A stretch of 51,463 nt of DNA from a virus, in IMG/VR virus record IMGVR_UViG_3300010153_000011, positions 1 through 51,463 of that record. One strand, written 5' to 3'. The notes below the pieces were generated by a model. That model was not told where the DNA came from and ran no database searches. It worked only from the letters and a program-made list of their open reading frames with translations. Position numbers and translations under genes: made by a program. This document shows, piece by piece, positions 19,901-28,011 of this stretch; positions within the stretch are counted from its first letter, which is position 1, and every line of letters starts with the position of its first letter.

Positions 19901-22900
19901 ATACACACCCATATGCGAATGGACCTAATGGTGTTACTGGTATACAAAATGCAAATGAGACACTGTCATCGTTTTCATCAATAGACTGTAACGCTATAAT
20001 GGCTTTCTTCCCCGGTACTGCTTTATTAAACCAGCATCGAGGTAGCCTCAATCCACCCTTCTTCAACAAAGACAACGTGCTTAGCCCTGATTTGAAGAAC
20101 GGTAATCAAGCGGTGAATGCTACTCATCCTAGTGCCGCTCCTTATGTAAGAGGAGTGCATATACAAGTTCCTACTCCGCTAGTTCTACGCTTTGCTCATC
20201 CTACTGCTCGCTATAGCGACCACGTGACTGGTACTGAAAACAAAACTACTTTCATGATTTATGGCCCCGGACAAGCGTTCCCGTATACTCAAGAAGTTGC
20301 TACTCCTGTCAACACATTTGAGCCGCATCCCGGTAGAGCGATTACAGTTGGTAACGGCTGGTCATCAGTACCTATACACACAGGAGCAAATCAAAGATTC
20401 ATGCCTAATCATATTACTAATGATAGTGCAGACTATATGCCTGAAAAATCAGCGTATCAACTGGCTCGTGGGCGTTTTCATTGGAGGCAGACTTTGAACT
20501 GGGAGCCGCCTCAAGGTAAGCCAAATGTAGCGATTCTAAAACAAAGACCTGAGTCAGGTCGAATGTATGGTGAAATGTTTACATCGGGTGTGAGTAACGT
20601 ATCAGCGGCTGAGATTCATGATTATAGAAGAGTACACCCTATGAGACACGCTGTATTTATGGGAGGCTCTATGGCGAGCAACTCAGAGTGGTGTTTCCAT
20701 ATGGATGGTGGGTATCATCCCGGTGGCTCTTGGGTAGATAATCAGATTACTTTTAACCCGCCTCAATCTGCTCGAAATAATAATACTAGGGTCGCAAAAA
20801 ACAGCGGTGATGAATTACACCCTACTGCATTCCGTGTTGCTGGTCCTTTAACGACTAAAGTTCTCTATGGTTCTAGTGGTTCATTTGAAAGTCAAACTAT
20901 AGTAGCCGCTGACGTGAACATGGAGTATATTGCAGTTGATGCTACTCGATGTCAAAACGGAGAAGAATTAGCCTGTGTATTAGGTGCTGCTATAAACACA
21001 TTCCCCGGAGGAGGAGCGCTCAAGGCTATGGGTGGTACATTCATGCCTAGTATGGGTAATGCTATGCGTCAAGACCGTTATGGTTGGAGAGAGATTGATG
21101 ACTCTAAGATTGAATCATATTCAAACTCAAATAACGACTTACATGACAGTTTCATAGTTTTGAATATGGGTACTACTGAAAGTAATGCTAGAAACATACC
21201 TGAAACAGGCTGGTTACGTACAACTAGCAATTTTACAGGGATTGGTGTAGGTGCTGAAACATCACCAGCGTTCGCTCCTTACTATAGCCGTATTGTTTAC
21301 CTAGACGGTTCAGATTATCATGTTAAGTTTTTCATAGGTAGAAATAGAATTACAGGTAACCTTCGCTTTGAAAGCATAGCAACTTGGGATAACAAATTAG
21401 ACAGCGCTACTCTAACTTATCCTACTATCAACACTGCTAACGTTGATAAGATATATGTATGGACTAAGGCGGGTGTACACACTGTAAGTAATTCAACTCG
21501 CACTGGTTACAATAGAGTACACTTTAGTGGTCTAGTAGATGCTATTGACCGGACTAAGCCAGTGGGTGCTGTTGGTTGGGCAGGTGAACGTTATTCTTAT
21601 CTTAACACGTTGAGTGCGGGACTAAGCAGTAAGTTTGCAGCAGGATTAGGTGCTTGGCATTCTTCATTGGGCTTCTCACCTTATGGTAATAGTATGGGCT
21701 GCGCTAATGTTTTCGGTCATATACCAGTTATAGCGCCTATGCCAAATAGCCCTGAAAGTAGTCCACCTAACGATGGAAGTAGCCTCCTCGCTAATTTCCC
21801 TAATCAGGATAACCCTGATGGTCCTCATAATGAAGCACAAATGGATGCTGCTGTTACTGGTAGTTACACATTCCAAAATGTTGATACTAGTGCTTATCAT
21901 AATACTCCGCTTCTTTACAGTGAATCTAATTTACTGAAAGATTTAACACATAAACAAGGTGTTTATTCACGTGCTTTATTAGTTGTATCTCATGAATCAG
22001 AACTAGCACTTATCGCTAAGAAAGACCGTGATGACCAAATTACTGTTGGAGATTTTATGAGAGCACATGGTAATGTTCCGGGTGGTGGTACAACACAGTG
22101 GGATGACCGTATACACGGACAGGATAGGTTCTACGCCCCTGCTAATGCTGGGCCTAACGTTGAGGCTTTGATTAGAGATGGTACGGTCTTCCCTACTATA
22201 GCAGACTATACAGCATCTAATGCTTTAGATGGTAGTCCATTTAATGCTGCTATAACTCTACATTCGACTCTTACTGCTGATACACAATTAGAAAATGCTG
22301 AACCTTGCCTAAGTAAAACAGGTGATTTATTCTCTGATATTGAAAAGAGTATAGGTTCACATTTCTCAGCAAGTGCTGGTGCTCAAAGAAATGTATCTGC
22401 TGATTTCTACTCTTCTGCTTCAGTAGCACCTTCTTCTTTATTCGGTGGGACTAAGCAGAAAAACACTTTTTGGATTGGTGATGTAAACGCTTACGAATCA
22501 TATGCACGCTCACCTGCTGATAATTTTAATGCTGAGCATATAGTTTGGAAGAGAATGGATGGCGGTAGCCTTTCTATGCCAGCGGTAAATGCACGTGGAC
22601 TCGGCGCTATACCCTTCACCAATCGTGTTAGTGGTGCTATTATTGGAGGGACTGGTGAAGGAGCAGAAACTCGTGCTAGTGGAACCTCTGTTACTATGGG
22701 AGAGAAAATATATGGTAATGTCAGATTCTCGTTTGAGACTACAAACAGCGCCATGTTACCTGTATTACAAGCACAAGAATTATCACATCCTCAACTTGCG
22801 ACAAAACACTCTATCACTTTAGCAAATGTACTAGATATACCTAATGAAGAATTACAGTTTGAAGATATGCAAGTAGTCGATGATACAGGGCAAACACACT

Positions 22901-25900
22901 TGTTGAGCGGTGGCTCTCCTCTCGGTGTGATTATCCGTGCGTTTAGACCAGCAGGAGAAAGGCTGGCTAGCGGCCTTGCACCATCAACGGCTAATTCATC
23001 GTTATCTCCTAACTTAATCATTCAGTTACCTGACCCTGAATCTATACCCGGAAATATACTAGTGCGTAGTGGTTTCGATAAACTACAAGCATATCAGAAT
23101 GAAACTATGGGTGACGGTGGTATGATACATCCTGACCTTGGTCAATCACATATAGGTCATTTATTCGATAATGAAGTACAGGGACCTAGATTAACCCCCA
23201 CTATGAATGAAGTGGGATGGGAGCATATTAGTACAGGTATTCTACCTCTTAAACTAGATGATGATTGGGAAGATAAAGGTATAGTTAAACCCGATAGCAC
23301 AAAACTAGGATGGCGTTCAGCAACTAATGATAACACATTAGCATCTTCTTATGAGTTACATGACCGTACTTTATTCTTCCATGTTACTAAAATGGGGCAT
23401 TCTCATACTGAAAGATACAGTAATACTTATTCTCACCCCACAGATGATACTAACGACGGTATACTAACTCAATCACTAACTGTTTCAAATTACGCTAGTG
23501 GTACATTAACTGCATCGGCTACTATAACATCGGCTATCTTTGATGCTGATTTCGCTACAAAGGAACGTAGTGATAATAGACGTTTCTTACGCCTCGCTAC
23601 CACTACAGATAGTGTAGTGTTATCTTACACTGGTATTAGCGGTGCTACGTTCACAGGAGTAGTTGGGGATATTGACTTTGAGCAGTTTATATCTGATAAT
23701 TTAGGTACATCAACCATCAATATATCACCATCTTACTACATACCAGCAGGTAGCACTCGCTTCTTCGCTGCACGTAGACTTCGTGACCACGCTGAAGTTA
23801 GCGGTAATAGTCCTGATATGGCTCACACTGAATACATGAGTGGTAATCAAAATACTCTAATTATTGACAGATACAACAAGCCCAAGTTAACACCTATGCC
23901 AATGCCTCGTATGGGTCACCATTTCGTAAATGCTACAATGCCAATGCTACCGGGCCACTGGGCTCATCCTGCTTATCAGAGCCTATATGATAAGCATGAA
24001 ATTGAAAGAAGAGTGAGTTTACAAAATCCTGATTTGATAAAACTACAAGAAAATGTAGACGCTACTACTACCACACTAGGAACATCAATTACAGATTATT
24101 TACATCCTCTCAATCCTCAAATAAGAATTGGTAGTTTAACTGCTACACCTAGCGGGCCTAGTGACATACATGGTGGTGCATTCACGTTAATGTTTGAAAC
24201 TAAAGTTAGGTATGACGGTTATGGTGTATTGGCCTCTAAAGGGACTGCTGGAAGTATGAACAAAGCCGGAGGACACTCAATAGTGCTTGAAGCAGGTGCT
24301 AATTACACCCAAGACGGGCACTTCCCTGACCCTGCTGAAGTGGGTGCTTATCAGATTGTTATACAGCCCAACCTGAGAAAGCATCAAGTTACTGGTTTCC
24401 ACTTGAATAATTCTTCAGCAACTGGTTTACCTGACATCTCTACTCCTTCCAACAACACTGCTGTTCTTACAGGTCAACAGGTCAATCTCGTAGTTGGTAT
24501 AAAATACGATACTGAGAGAGGTGGCTCTCCGGTTGGTGGAGTAACTCTCATTCTTGCTGAAGCCACTCTTGCTGACGTAAGGGGCTGTGAAATCTTCATC
24601 AATGAAGTGATACTAGACCACAACCCTGACCACGGAAGTCAATTCACTAACATTCCACCGATGCTGCTTTATAATGCACTTGGTGTACAAGGTAGTGAAT
24701 CTCCTACATTTACTCGTAGGAGTTTACCTTACAATGCTGGTATGTTTGTAGACGCTACACCCGGTCACACAGCAAACATTCCGTGGTGGAGTATGGTTCA
24801 CAAGGTAGCACCTGACGACTCTTCTGCCGTTGGGTTTAGACACTTAGCAATTTATCGTTTAGATAATTATTATCAATTCTGTAGGCCATCTCATGGGTGC
24901 ATAGGTGCTCAGATAATTCTCGCTGGTTATCCTTCTATTAGCCCTGATATATACTCAGAAACCTTTGAGAATATATCTTTAACACCAGTCGCTCAAGTAA
25001 CAGCAAGTAGTTCAGGTAACCACATAGATGTAGATGATGCTTCGTTCTTCCCTGAAGTTCCTTACTATAATCAGAAACTGATATACACTGATGTTAATGG
25101 AGCAGTTCAAACATTATCATACACTAAACGCTCAGGTCATACTTACTCTAGTGCTACTATGAATCAACCTACTCGGTTCATAACAACAGAAACTACTATG
25201 CCTCCAAATGGTACTATCCTTAGATTATCATTACCTTATTCTAGTAAAACTTCTACTGAGTTGTTTAAGGATTCTAGGTCTAGTATCTTAACTAACAATT
25301 TAGAACAGTTAGAAGGCGGTACTAGAGATACTAACGCTTTGTATACACCCGACGCTTTCCTATCTATGTGGCATCCTAATTTGGGTAGACCTCATACATT
25401 CTACTCCGATGGTAGTAGAACATGGGGTAATGCTACTTCTGATAGAGCAGTCAATAAAGCAGCATACAATAGTATGCCTGAACACTTTGAAACCATACAC
25501 TATCATAGTGTAAACTATGCTGCTAGTCTAGGTCCTTTCAATCTTGACTTTAAGACTCCTAAACCCCCTACTAAAATTAGTCAAGTTACTAGTGGTGCTA
25601 CTACTAACACTCTGACATTTAGCACAGATATTAGGGCTGAGTTTGATGCTGGTGACTATATCTTCGCCGATGGTAAGATTATAGGTAAAGTTGGTAGTGA
25701 GGGATTCGCTGGCTCTACGACCACTATAACCTTCTCAGAAAATCTAATCTACACACCAGCGACTGGTACTACTGTATACAAAGATGCAGATGGTAGCGTA
25801 GATACTGCTGCTAACATACACGCTATGACGGGCTACGAGGCGCAAGGTAGCGGTACAGTCATGCTAAGTCATTACTGGCCTTGTGGTAGTAGGGGTGGGC

Positions 25901-28011
25901 CCCTAGTAAGCAACTTAGAAGGCTATAGTGCTTGGTCTGCTGCTTGGCATATACCACGCACTCTAAGTGCAGCAGGTGGTAAGCACTGGGAAGATGCTGA
26001 TGACAGTGGCTCTTACTCAGTTAGTAGTGGTCTTGCTATTGCCTCCAGTCTTGTATCTACACGCTCTTATCCGTTTGGTTATCGCTTCGGCCTCCGTCAA
26101 CCTTGGAACAGACCTCAATGGGGCCACTACGGTATGCGTGCATTCACGGAAGCCGCTACACATAGTGGTGCTAGTAACTTCACAGTTGGTTACAAAGCAG
26201 GTCCTTTGACTGAGTATGAGTCACAAACTTGGACTAGTGCGAGTGGTGTAAGCGTAACACTACCAGCGACCTATGTTGGTATTATGGAGAGGCAAACTAA
26301 TTTCAGCGGTATGCTTGGTCCTGATAAAGCAGAATGGCAAGTGCGTTACAGTGATGGCCGTCGTATGACCCGCTCCTTTGGTTGTCCTGTACGTACTATC
26401 CGTAACGCTGCTACTGCACCTCGTAATTGGTGGGGTGACCACGCTGGTTTGGGTGTTAGTACAATAGAAGGTGCTGTTGGTTATTACTTAGTAGATTGGT
26501 GGGGTAACACTCGTGGTGAAGATGTAAGAAGAGCACCAGTACGAGGCTTCGGTATCAAACCTGCTTGGGACGCTGGTGACGCTTACGAATATGACCGTAC
26601 TAACAATCGTACACCTTACGCTAGACTGTATAACAATGGCTCACCTATTGTCAACCTCAAAGGTATAATTGACAGTAGTGGTGATGTTCTAGGCTCTCCT
26701 TCAGCAGTAATACCACGTTTCGGTGGTAGATTGAATAACACTAACAATGGTAACACCGACATTTTGGTTGATGTGTTCGCTCCTACAAACGCTATGCGAG
26801 TAGGTGACATGGGTGGAGGACGTGGTATTAGATACCCAACCCAATTCAATGAGGATATACTAGTTGAATTAAGTGATGTCTATGAGGGTTCAGGGGTTGT
26901 ATTATCTCATCACACCGCTGAGCCTACATTTAGTCAAGGTTACATACGCCCGAGGAATGACACCTTACAATCCGATGAATTAGAACGTGGAATAAGTGCT
27001 AGATTAGATGTAGCAGAGGATGGTTTATTGAAACCCGAAGCAGCGGTTAGTGAACGTGTTGAAAGCATTAGTGGAACATCTGTTTACACAGAACCTATTT
27101 CACGCTCAAGCCCAAGGATAGGTATTGATGGTGAAAACATAGAGTCTCGCTCTACAGGTGTAAGTAATGACATGGTAGCAATCAATACTGAGGCTCATAG
27201 TCTACACTCAGACACAGGTGTAGGTCAAAGAGTTGTACTTCAAGGTGGTATGCAGTCCGGCTCTCAGACATTAGCAGATTATGATTTAACCTCTCTATCA
27301 TTTGCTGCTCAACCTCATGGTGGTGTAATGCGTTTCAGTCACACTAGTAATATCAAGGCACTAGGTGGTACTTACATTCTTGAGTCTCGCTCTTTCGTTA
27401 ACCCATTCGATGATACTGGATGGGGTAGGGGTAGTACATCAACTACTAGCAATCCTTACCAAACTAGTGGAAGCGTCTCTAATCCACATAATTTAGTGGA
27501 TTCAACGGTACGGTTTATGGTAAGACCTGTAAGGTTACTTGATAATAAACACATTGAAGTCTTTAGGTCAGATAGAAATGTAGCAGGTAGCACTCCTCAA
27601 GACGGTAATACGTACTACTCAGCCACATCAGGTGGTAAGTATGGATTATTTGTTTACGAGTCTACTAGCGCTGCTGCGACTTCTTACATGCGTGCTAGTT
27701 TACCCAATGCAAATGCCCCTTACCAACCAGTGTATCTCATGGAGAGTAGTAGCGATACAGTACCTGTATCTAAAGGACCTAAATTACCCGGTGCAGGAAT
27801 GGCTACATTCGATAAAGATACACTAAAGTCCACTGTAACTAGACTTATAATAACTGAAAATACACTACAGCATTATAGAAGCGATGCTCTTCGACGTACA
27901 GGAAGTGGTAAAGATTACTCGATAAAGCCCCGATTTAGTCAATCTTTACACAGTAAGGGACATAAAGAGGATGTAACCTACAGTACATCAGACCACAGTG
28001 GTGATGCTTGA
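10921..28011 (+). CDS. Giant virion-associated protein (5,696 residues) with LamG/concanavalin-like domains
   Basis: One uninterrupted 17.1-kb gene encoding roughly 600 kDa, preceded by GAGGTGA. Residues 1-245 look like a LamG/concanavalin-A-like jelly roll (NHALFFDGVSDGVIIPQGVF; EIAIEAWVTPDCGGVILQKS; GVVSLHINGQLMAEE). A second LamG-like unit is at about 4415-4570 (GGAFTLMFETKVRYDGYGVL; GCEIFINEVILDHNPDHGS). Residues about 1900-1965 hold a GSGSGLTVDITTSSGAITAA element of the kind found in phage structural proteins, and residues about 4880-4960 another beta sandwich. Between these are long Ser/Thr/Asn/Gly/His-rich stretches with no recognised enzyme motif. No signal peptide or membrane segment is evident. 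It sits where tail-tip and receptor-binding proteins are encoded, so carbohydrate or S-layer binding is a fair inference. Confidence 0.85.
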   Translation: MPIMLQSNHALFFDGVSDGVIIPQGVFSKLGRDNSDGERNASDIISESSQGARVNSVISDALGKEIAIEAWVTPDCGGVILQKSSQFCLKLGNVDTPGPASFEVNLQTDNGFRKVIISTAREISNGYDGTVYPSTTNNGFEDSFNRFVGSKDDATNLNINQRPLIHIVASMSKGVVSLHINGQLMAEEIVGRCFLPESDDHVYIGGEGGEFRGVIESVHISSVFSNEMITRNAALVNNNTLALFRFEEPIEPVEGIYTISSIASASNLSAINISTSDAALLASKLTGKTVTSGTIDFTATPYSSGNYSVVDYKTVPGTKNIRAIPHVPYNLLINPGSINRDTQKPNQSPPERVRLHNINVSTGAILVSSIHLDFDGSTNGDGLRPVLHSRSSGTGDDYFVVVSADLLLDNGSGKPYQPPHLASQLIDRTGQMVLDEGHFEQHGIVFSSRMATTTNDTNNPFAVTWPTTLDESFQIGHSGRHILNHVTGHHYLRNMPRASEENLDQQFGNADIVELIYDGAAQGIEKQFPINSKIDYYRDIAQSRIVDITSSSTVSDSVDNGLAAPSRKLIAIGGGGFNPMPFALKGPLPLSIDDVDDNIRKHHLRPSKTSRVAILEVDLSSYNLASYVEIHYNAIDFTGVSMGKTTPMLMVEKTVPAANHLLTGTTYVIDAIEASLASGKILHAPGGIIEISAPVQGDLATASFTHSLVGDNSEGFESDSELDERYTPQNYTTMTTEPRRPPQNIAASHTSKESHESVFHHLMIEVSNAGKFSASPRPSASTSSGAAGEFDIAIAASAGPVHEMFDIIDNHATTTPGVQQRIYVQPSDRSRTAQLRHVKTVADNANDSHFASIMYLMTRGKLRSIIEEEGEDGAERFTTVKCVGINAAIINRNVDEIGSGSPDSHVVKEIDPNAPVVTVTLGGVGQGAYDTNPSFDPSTLSRLPYNTRFGFSCHALSVRTDRDTTAGDRIQFIEVRALNNNSEDLKSWGTYPFPKKGRLFLKNGASAEYNSKNGVAFFFSDDDVTTLTNKYVLSDGSNVADFYEWVLKTGLSSTAGAVTSGNSVTASIGEIILGDGNFYAENATADGSTVNDRMFQSMDTVTHDYQLGTQFASTRALVEIPLFNDQFFKDIPNGILPGPDNSLKLHLDPTMTAHTWNPSPVGRRYQEVSPSDRSAHSAYAYSLSQNNHTRSASIQGEAITDTSNYKLYVSNPDIFPAADIGSAKSYFYVDKVQRHQRAFLPNGEWIIYNNDPSSDGFIQFEDATYAHSEKFLETHQTGMQLLVGGGYQSESLVPLVGSFLNPSSSIERRSEYYHDSASVKTQGGNVDYGLRQYVSAVEFKAGPTTNPHAARIQSGRARGQIIGVEPIMNGSTFTGLVVLIFSEEDIEQFPNVQPNIDSNGNVVFETGDYHYLLEATSPTGSVNRFIYWGDTAATFPHLSGTPTTPDDFRSSIIVEDIFNKGSTLPNYYDANHADYILDQEAVLVKRGFMFGFDHDKDSSALENTLNISDTFRPPTARHPWTIKQHGAGGPSPYISTTSVIVTNTTSERLLQSDTNSLNVQKDDYVYAEIFNTSSSSITAVYFIGRVTVIAEGHAQSTPSSDTVLTLDGSMTSSIATAINSAINAAATQVYLRVGCHDIMENDDEAILNRTWLFPYAPGGLRKGDTVWANMTYNNPHAVEGLFAKSRGVLNEALVWNSFNGGKGSLATEARDSIPLENFLIGNTCRETAENYIQHVNKTIELNYAELFGTENNVAPPVVAYLDPALKGDDHARVLLYDCAHDREFIAFQDLQMQVQSSPKAAEIGYQRHTSGYNLATGGDQIDLVTHNIAYNGASQNAFMTQIDVANGFPSQNKYVRSTMRSRFMESAYAHDIANNYSASSLESPILGAVTSLVSFYPTGLNGQVYSNASGLATTTTGSGSGLTVDITTSSGAITAATINAAGTGYVHDDVITVTQSGASGGKFRVRLAPIGVSTNLTASNRLTQYGKGHGHFVHTGYHTGGAFSERAIGDSILPRTEDAVVLPYWANELHEYSRKIRSGLDNFVAKLVIHREAKTGASMRDPSTFFDTPDGTRVIPAFLALRGIRSSSLDLSNMRENRLQHLKHWTDMDFTRRLSIDCGEIATRDGVTDVEAAAREVVRMINQAGAKNARTNSISGKTGSAHDPAVWWDVDKALDSQDNGSHMGYFRAHLGRVVQDIKGRQGYSIVIHSTVPGATGRNFCVWLDNARGQAPYQPEFLIGHGGRFRTFWCQPDEISGENMHPAPMPLNKHGRPFAPITSLRQYSLPDETGTQIKSTNDFAFRGDETSDPINRAISMVTGSGQSHNTINTESLEVEGYATNFTEGLKVGTQAVGRVNFGGLVAAGVPGFAPDTGAWGFGRRGDNRFTKKYGDVAITKTGSELATAYSPYVPASQVSNDSIGNSPLYGFEFKDHLGNRHGIRIVYRTMDEKFILDETQIPDTLEDEIVIYIDDRDVGQGGFTIGHHMHGLSDATGRFDPNPTHATLVGWRGNRWNGVPSANAAYDVNMFYSASNKVLVISMAHGPYNVCPHPDPLGYMGFPVENGLIQVSDPFNHADAKGSFGNTFSYTHRSTEASSGGGVLKAYFYGVEGANFSSSQITTAGAFDATTIAHVANEFGANTDYIRALISSCVNWTSLVTDEVLAAAVTAAINMRGPNVQDGTPFDCRDFFAADGRTLGEWGVADDAIRIRAYNPSRNIEPISNFFSASIHRDMAIQSAHIEHGDIEKVEHDGTLGSSNRSATDAQIDAGIRAECGYIPHTIVQIVSKGKGSNGNTPSPVLVDSKNDPVDTETWSSNLNGVRFMAYSGDHILPMVNNPTLEIDEITATDVILDSANELWHFVRPAGSEGASVSDGSSAIAKIASFGDKSLFSYRQDTAFVTSENGANSQTKLDIITKSDDFPTVSASAADVAQRFADHRCFTTAGFRVLGSLYSTPQVFFRGGRDSSDHWVPLFFGGGFSGVTIDINDGTKNDYSDKYTHPYANGPNGVTGIQNANETLSSFSSIDCNAIMAFFPGTALLNQHRGSLNPPFFNKDNVLSPDLKNGNQAVNATHPSAAPYVRGVHIQVPTPLVLRFAHPTARYSDHVTGTENKTTFMIYGPGQAFPYTQEVATPVNTFEPHPGRAITVGNGWSSVPIHTGANQRFMPNHITNDSADYMPEKSAYQLARGRFHWRQTLNWEPPQGKPNVAILKQRPESGRMYGEMFTSGVSNVSAAEIHDYRRVHPMRHAVFMGGSMASNSEWCFHMDGGYHPGGSWVDNQITFNPPQSARNNNTRVAKNSGDELHPTAFRVAGPLTTKVLYGSSGSFESQTIVAADVNMEYIAVDATRCQNGEELACVLGAAINTFPGGGALKAMGGTFMPSMGNAMRQDRYGWREIDDSKIESYSNSNNDLHDSFIVLNMGTTESNARNIPETGWLRTTSNFTGIGVGAETSPAFAPYYSRIVYLDGSDYHVKFFIGRNRITGNLRFESIATWDNKLDSATLTYPTINTANVDKIYVWTKAGVHTVSNSTRTGYNRVHFSGLVDAIDRTKPVGAVGWAGERYSYLNTLSAGLSSKFAAGLGAWHSSLGFSPYGNSMGCANVFGHIPVIAPMPNSPESSPPNDGSSLLANFPNQDNPDGPHNEAQMDAAVTGSYTFQNVDTSAYHNTPLLYSESNLLKDLTHKQGVYSRALLVVSHESELALIAKKDRDDQITVGDFMRAHGNVPGGGTTQWDDRIHGQDRFYAPANAGPNVEALIRDGTVFPTIADYTASNALDGSPFNAAITLHSTLTADTQLENAEPCLSKTGDLFSDIEKSIGSHFSASAGAQRNVSADFYSSASVAPSSLFGGTKQKNTFWIGDVNAYESYARSPADNFNAEHIVWKRMDGGSLSMPAVNARGLGAIPFTNRVSGAIIGGTGEGAETRASGTSVTMGEKIYGNVRFSFETTNSAMLPVLQAQELSHPQLATKHSITLANVLDIPNEELQFEDMQVVDDTGQTHLLSGGSPLGVIIRAFRPAGERLASGLAPSTANSSLSPNLIIQLPDPESIPGNILVRSGFDKLQAYQNETMGDGGMIHPDLGQSHIGHLFDNEVQGPRLTPTMNEVGWEHISTGILPLKLDDDWEDKGIVKPDSTKLGWRSATNDNTLASSYELHDRTLFFHVTKMGHSHTERYSNTYSHPTDDTNDGILTQSLTVSNYASGTLTASATITSAIFDADFATKERSDNRRFLRLATTTDSVVLSYTGISGATFTGVVGDIDFEQFISDNLGTSTINISPSYYIPAGSTRFFAARRLRDHAEVSGNSPDMAHTEYMSGNQNTLIIDRYNKPKLTPMPMPRMGHHFVNATMPMLPGHWAHPAYQSLYDKHEIERRVSLQNPDLIKLQENVDATTTTLGTSITDYLHPLNPQIRIGSLTATPSGPSDIHGGAFTLMFETKVRYDGYGVLASKGTAGSMNKAGGHSIVLEAGANYTQDGHFPDPAEVGAYQIVIQPNLRKHQVTGFHLNNSSATGLPDISTPSNNTAVLTGQQVNLVVGIKYDTERGGSPVGGVTLILAEATLADVRGCEIFINEVILDHNPDHGSQFTNIPPMLLYNALGVQGSESPTFTRRSLPYNAGMFVDATPGHTANIPWWSMVHKVAPDDSSAVGFRHLAIYRLDNYYQFCRPSHGCIGAQIILAGYPSISPDIYSETFENISLTPVAQVTASSSGNHIDVDDASFFPEVPYYNQKLIYTDVNGAVQTLSYTKRSGHTYSSATMNQPTRFITTETTMPPNGTILRLSLPYSSKTSTELFKDSRSSILTNNLEQLEGGTRDTNALYTPDAFLSMWHPNLGRPHTFYSDGSRTWGNATSDRAVNKAAYNSMPEHFETIHYHSVNYAASLGPFNLDFKTPKPPTKISQVTSGATTNTLTFSTDIRAEFDAGDYIFADGKIIGKVGSEGFAGSTTTITFSENLIYTPATGTTVYKDADGSVDTAANIHAMTGYEAQGSGTVMLSHYWPCGSRGGPLVSNLEGYSAWSAAWHIPRTLSAAGGKHWEDADDSGSYSVSSGLAIASSLVSTRSYPFGYRFGLRQPWNRPQWGHYGMRAFTEAATHSGASNFTVGYKAGPLTEYESQTWTSASGVSVTLPATYVGIMERQTNFSGMLGPDKAEWQVRYSDGRRMTRSFGCPVRTIRNAATAPRNWWGDHAGLGVSTIEGAVGYYLVDWWGNTRGEDVRRAPVRGFGIKPAWDAGDAYEYDRTNNRTPYARLYNNGSPIVNLKGIIDSSGDVLGSPSAVIPRFGGRLNNTNNGNTDILVDVFAPTNAMRVGDMGGGRGIRYPTQFNEDILVELSDVYEGSGVVLSHHTAEPTFSQGYIRPRNDTLQSDELERGISARLDVAEDGLLKPEAAVSERVESISGTSVYTEPISRSSPRIGIDGENIESRSTGVSNDMVAINTEAHSLHSDTGVGQRVVLQGGMQSGSQTLADYDLTSLSFAAQPHGGVMRFSHTSNIKALGGTYILESRSFVNPFDDTGWGRGSTSTTSNPYQTSGSVSNPHNLVDSTVRFMVRPVRLLDNKHIEVFRSDRNVAGSTPQDGNTYYSATSGGKYGLFVYESTSAAATSYMRASLPNANAPYQPVYLMESSSDTVPVSKGPKLPGAGMATFDKDTLKSTVTRLIITENTLQHYRSDALRRTGSGKDYSIKPRFSQSLHSKGHKEDVTYSTSDHSGDA

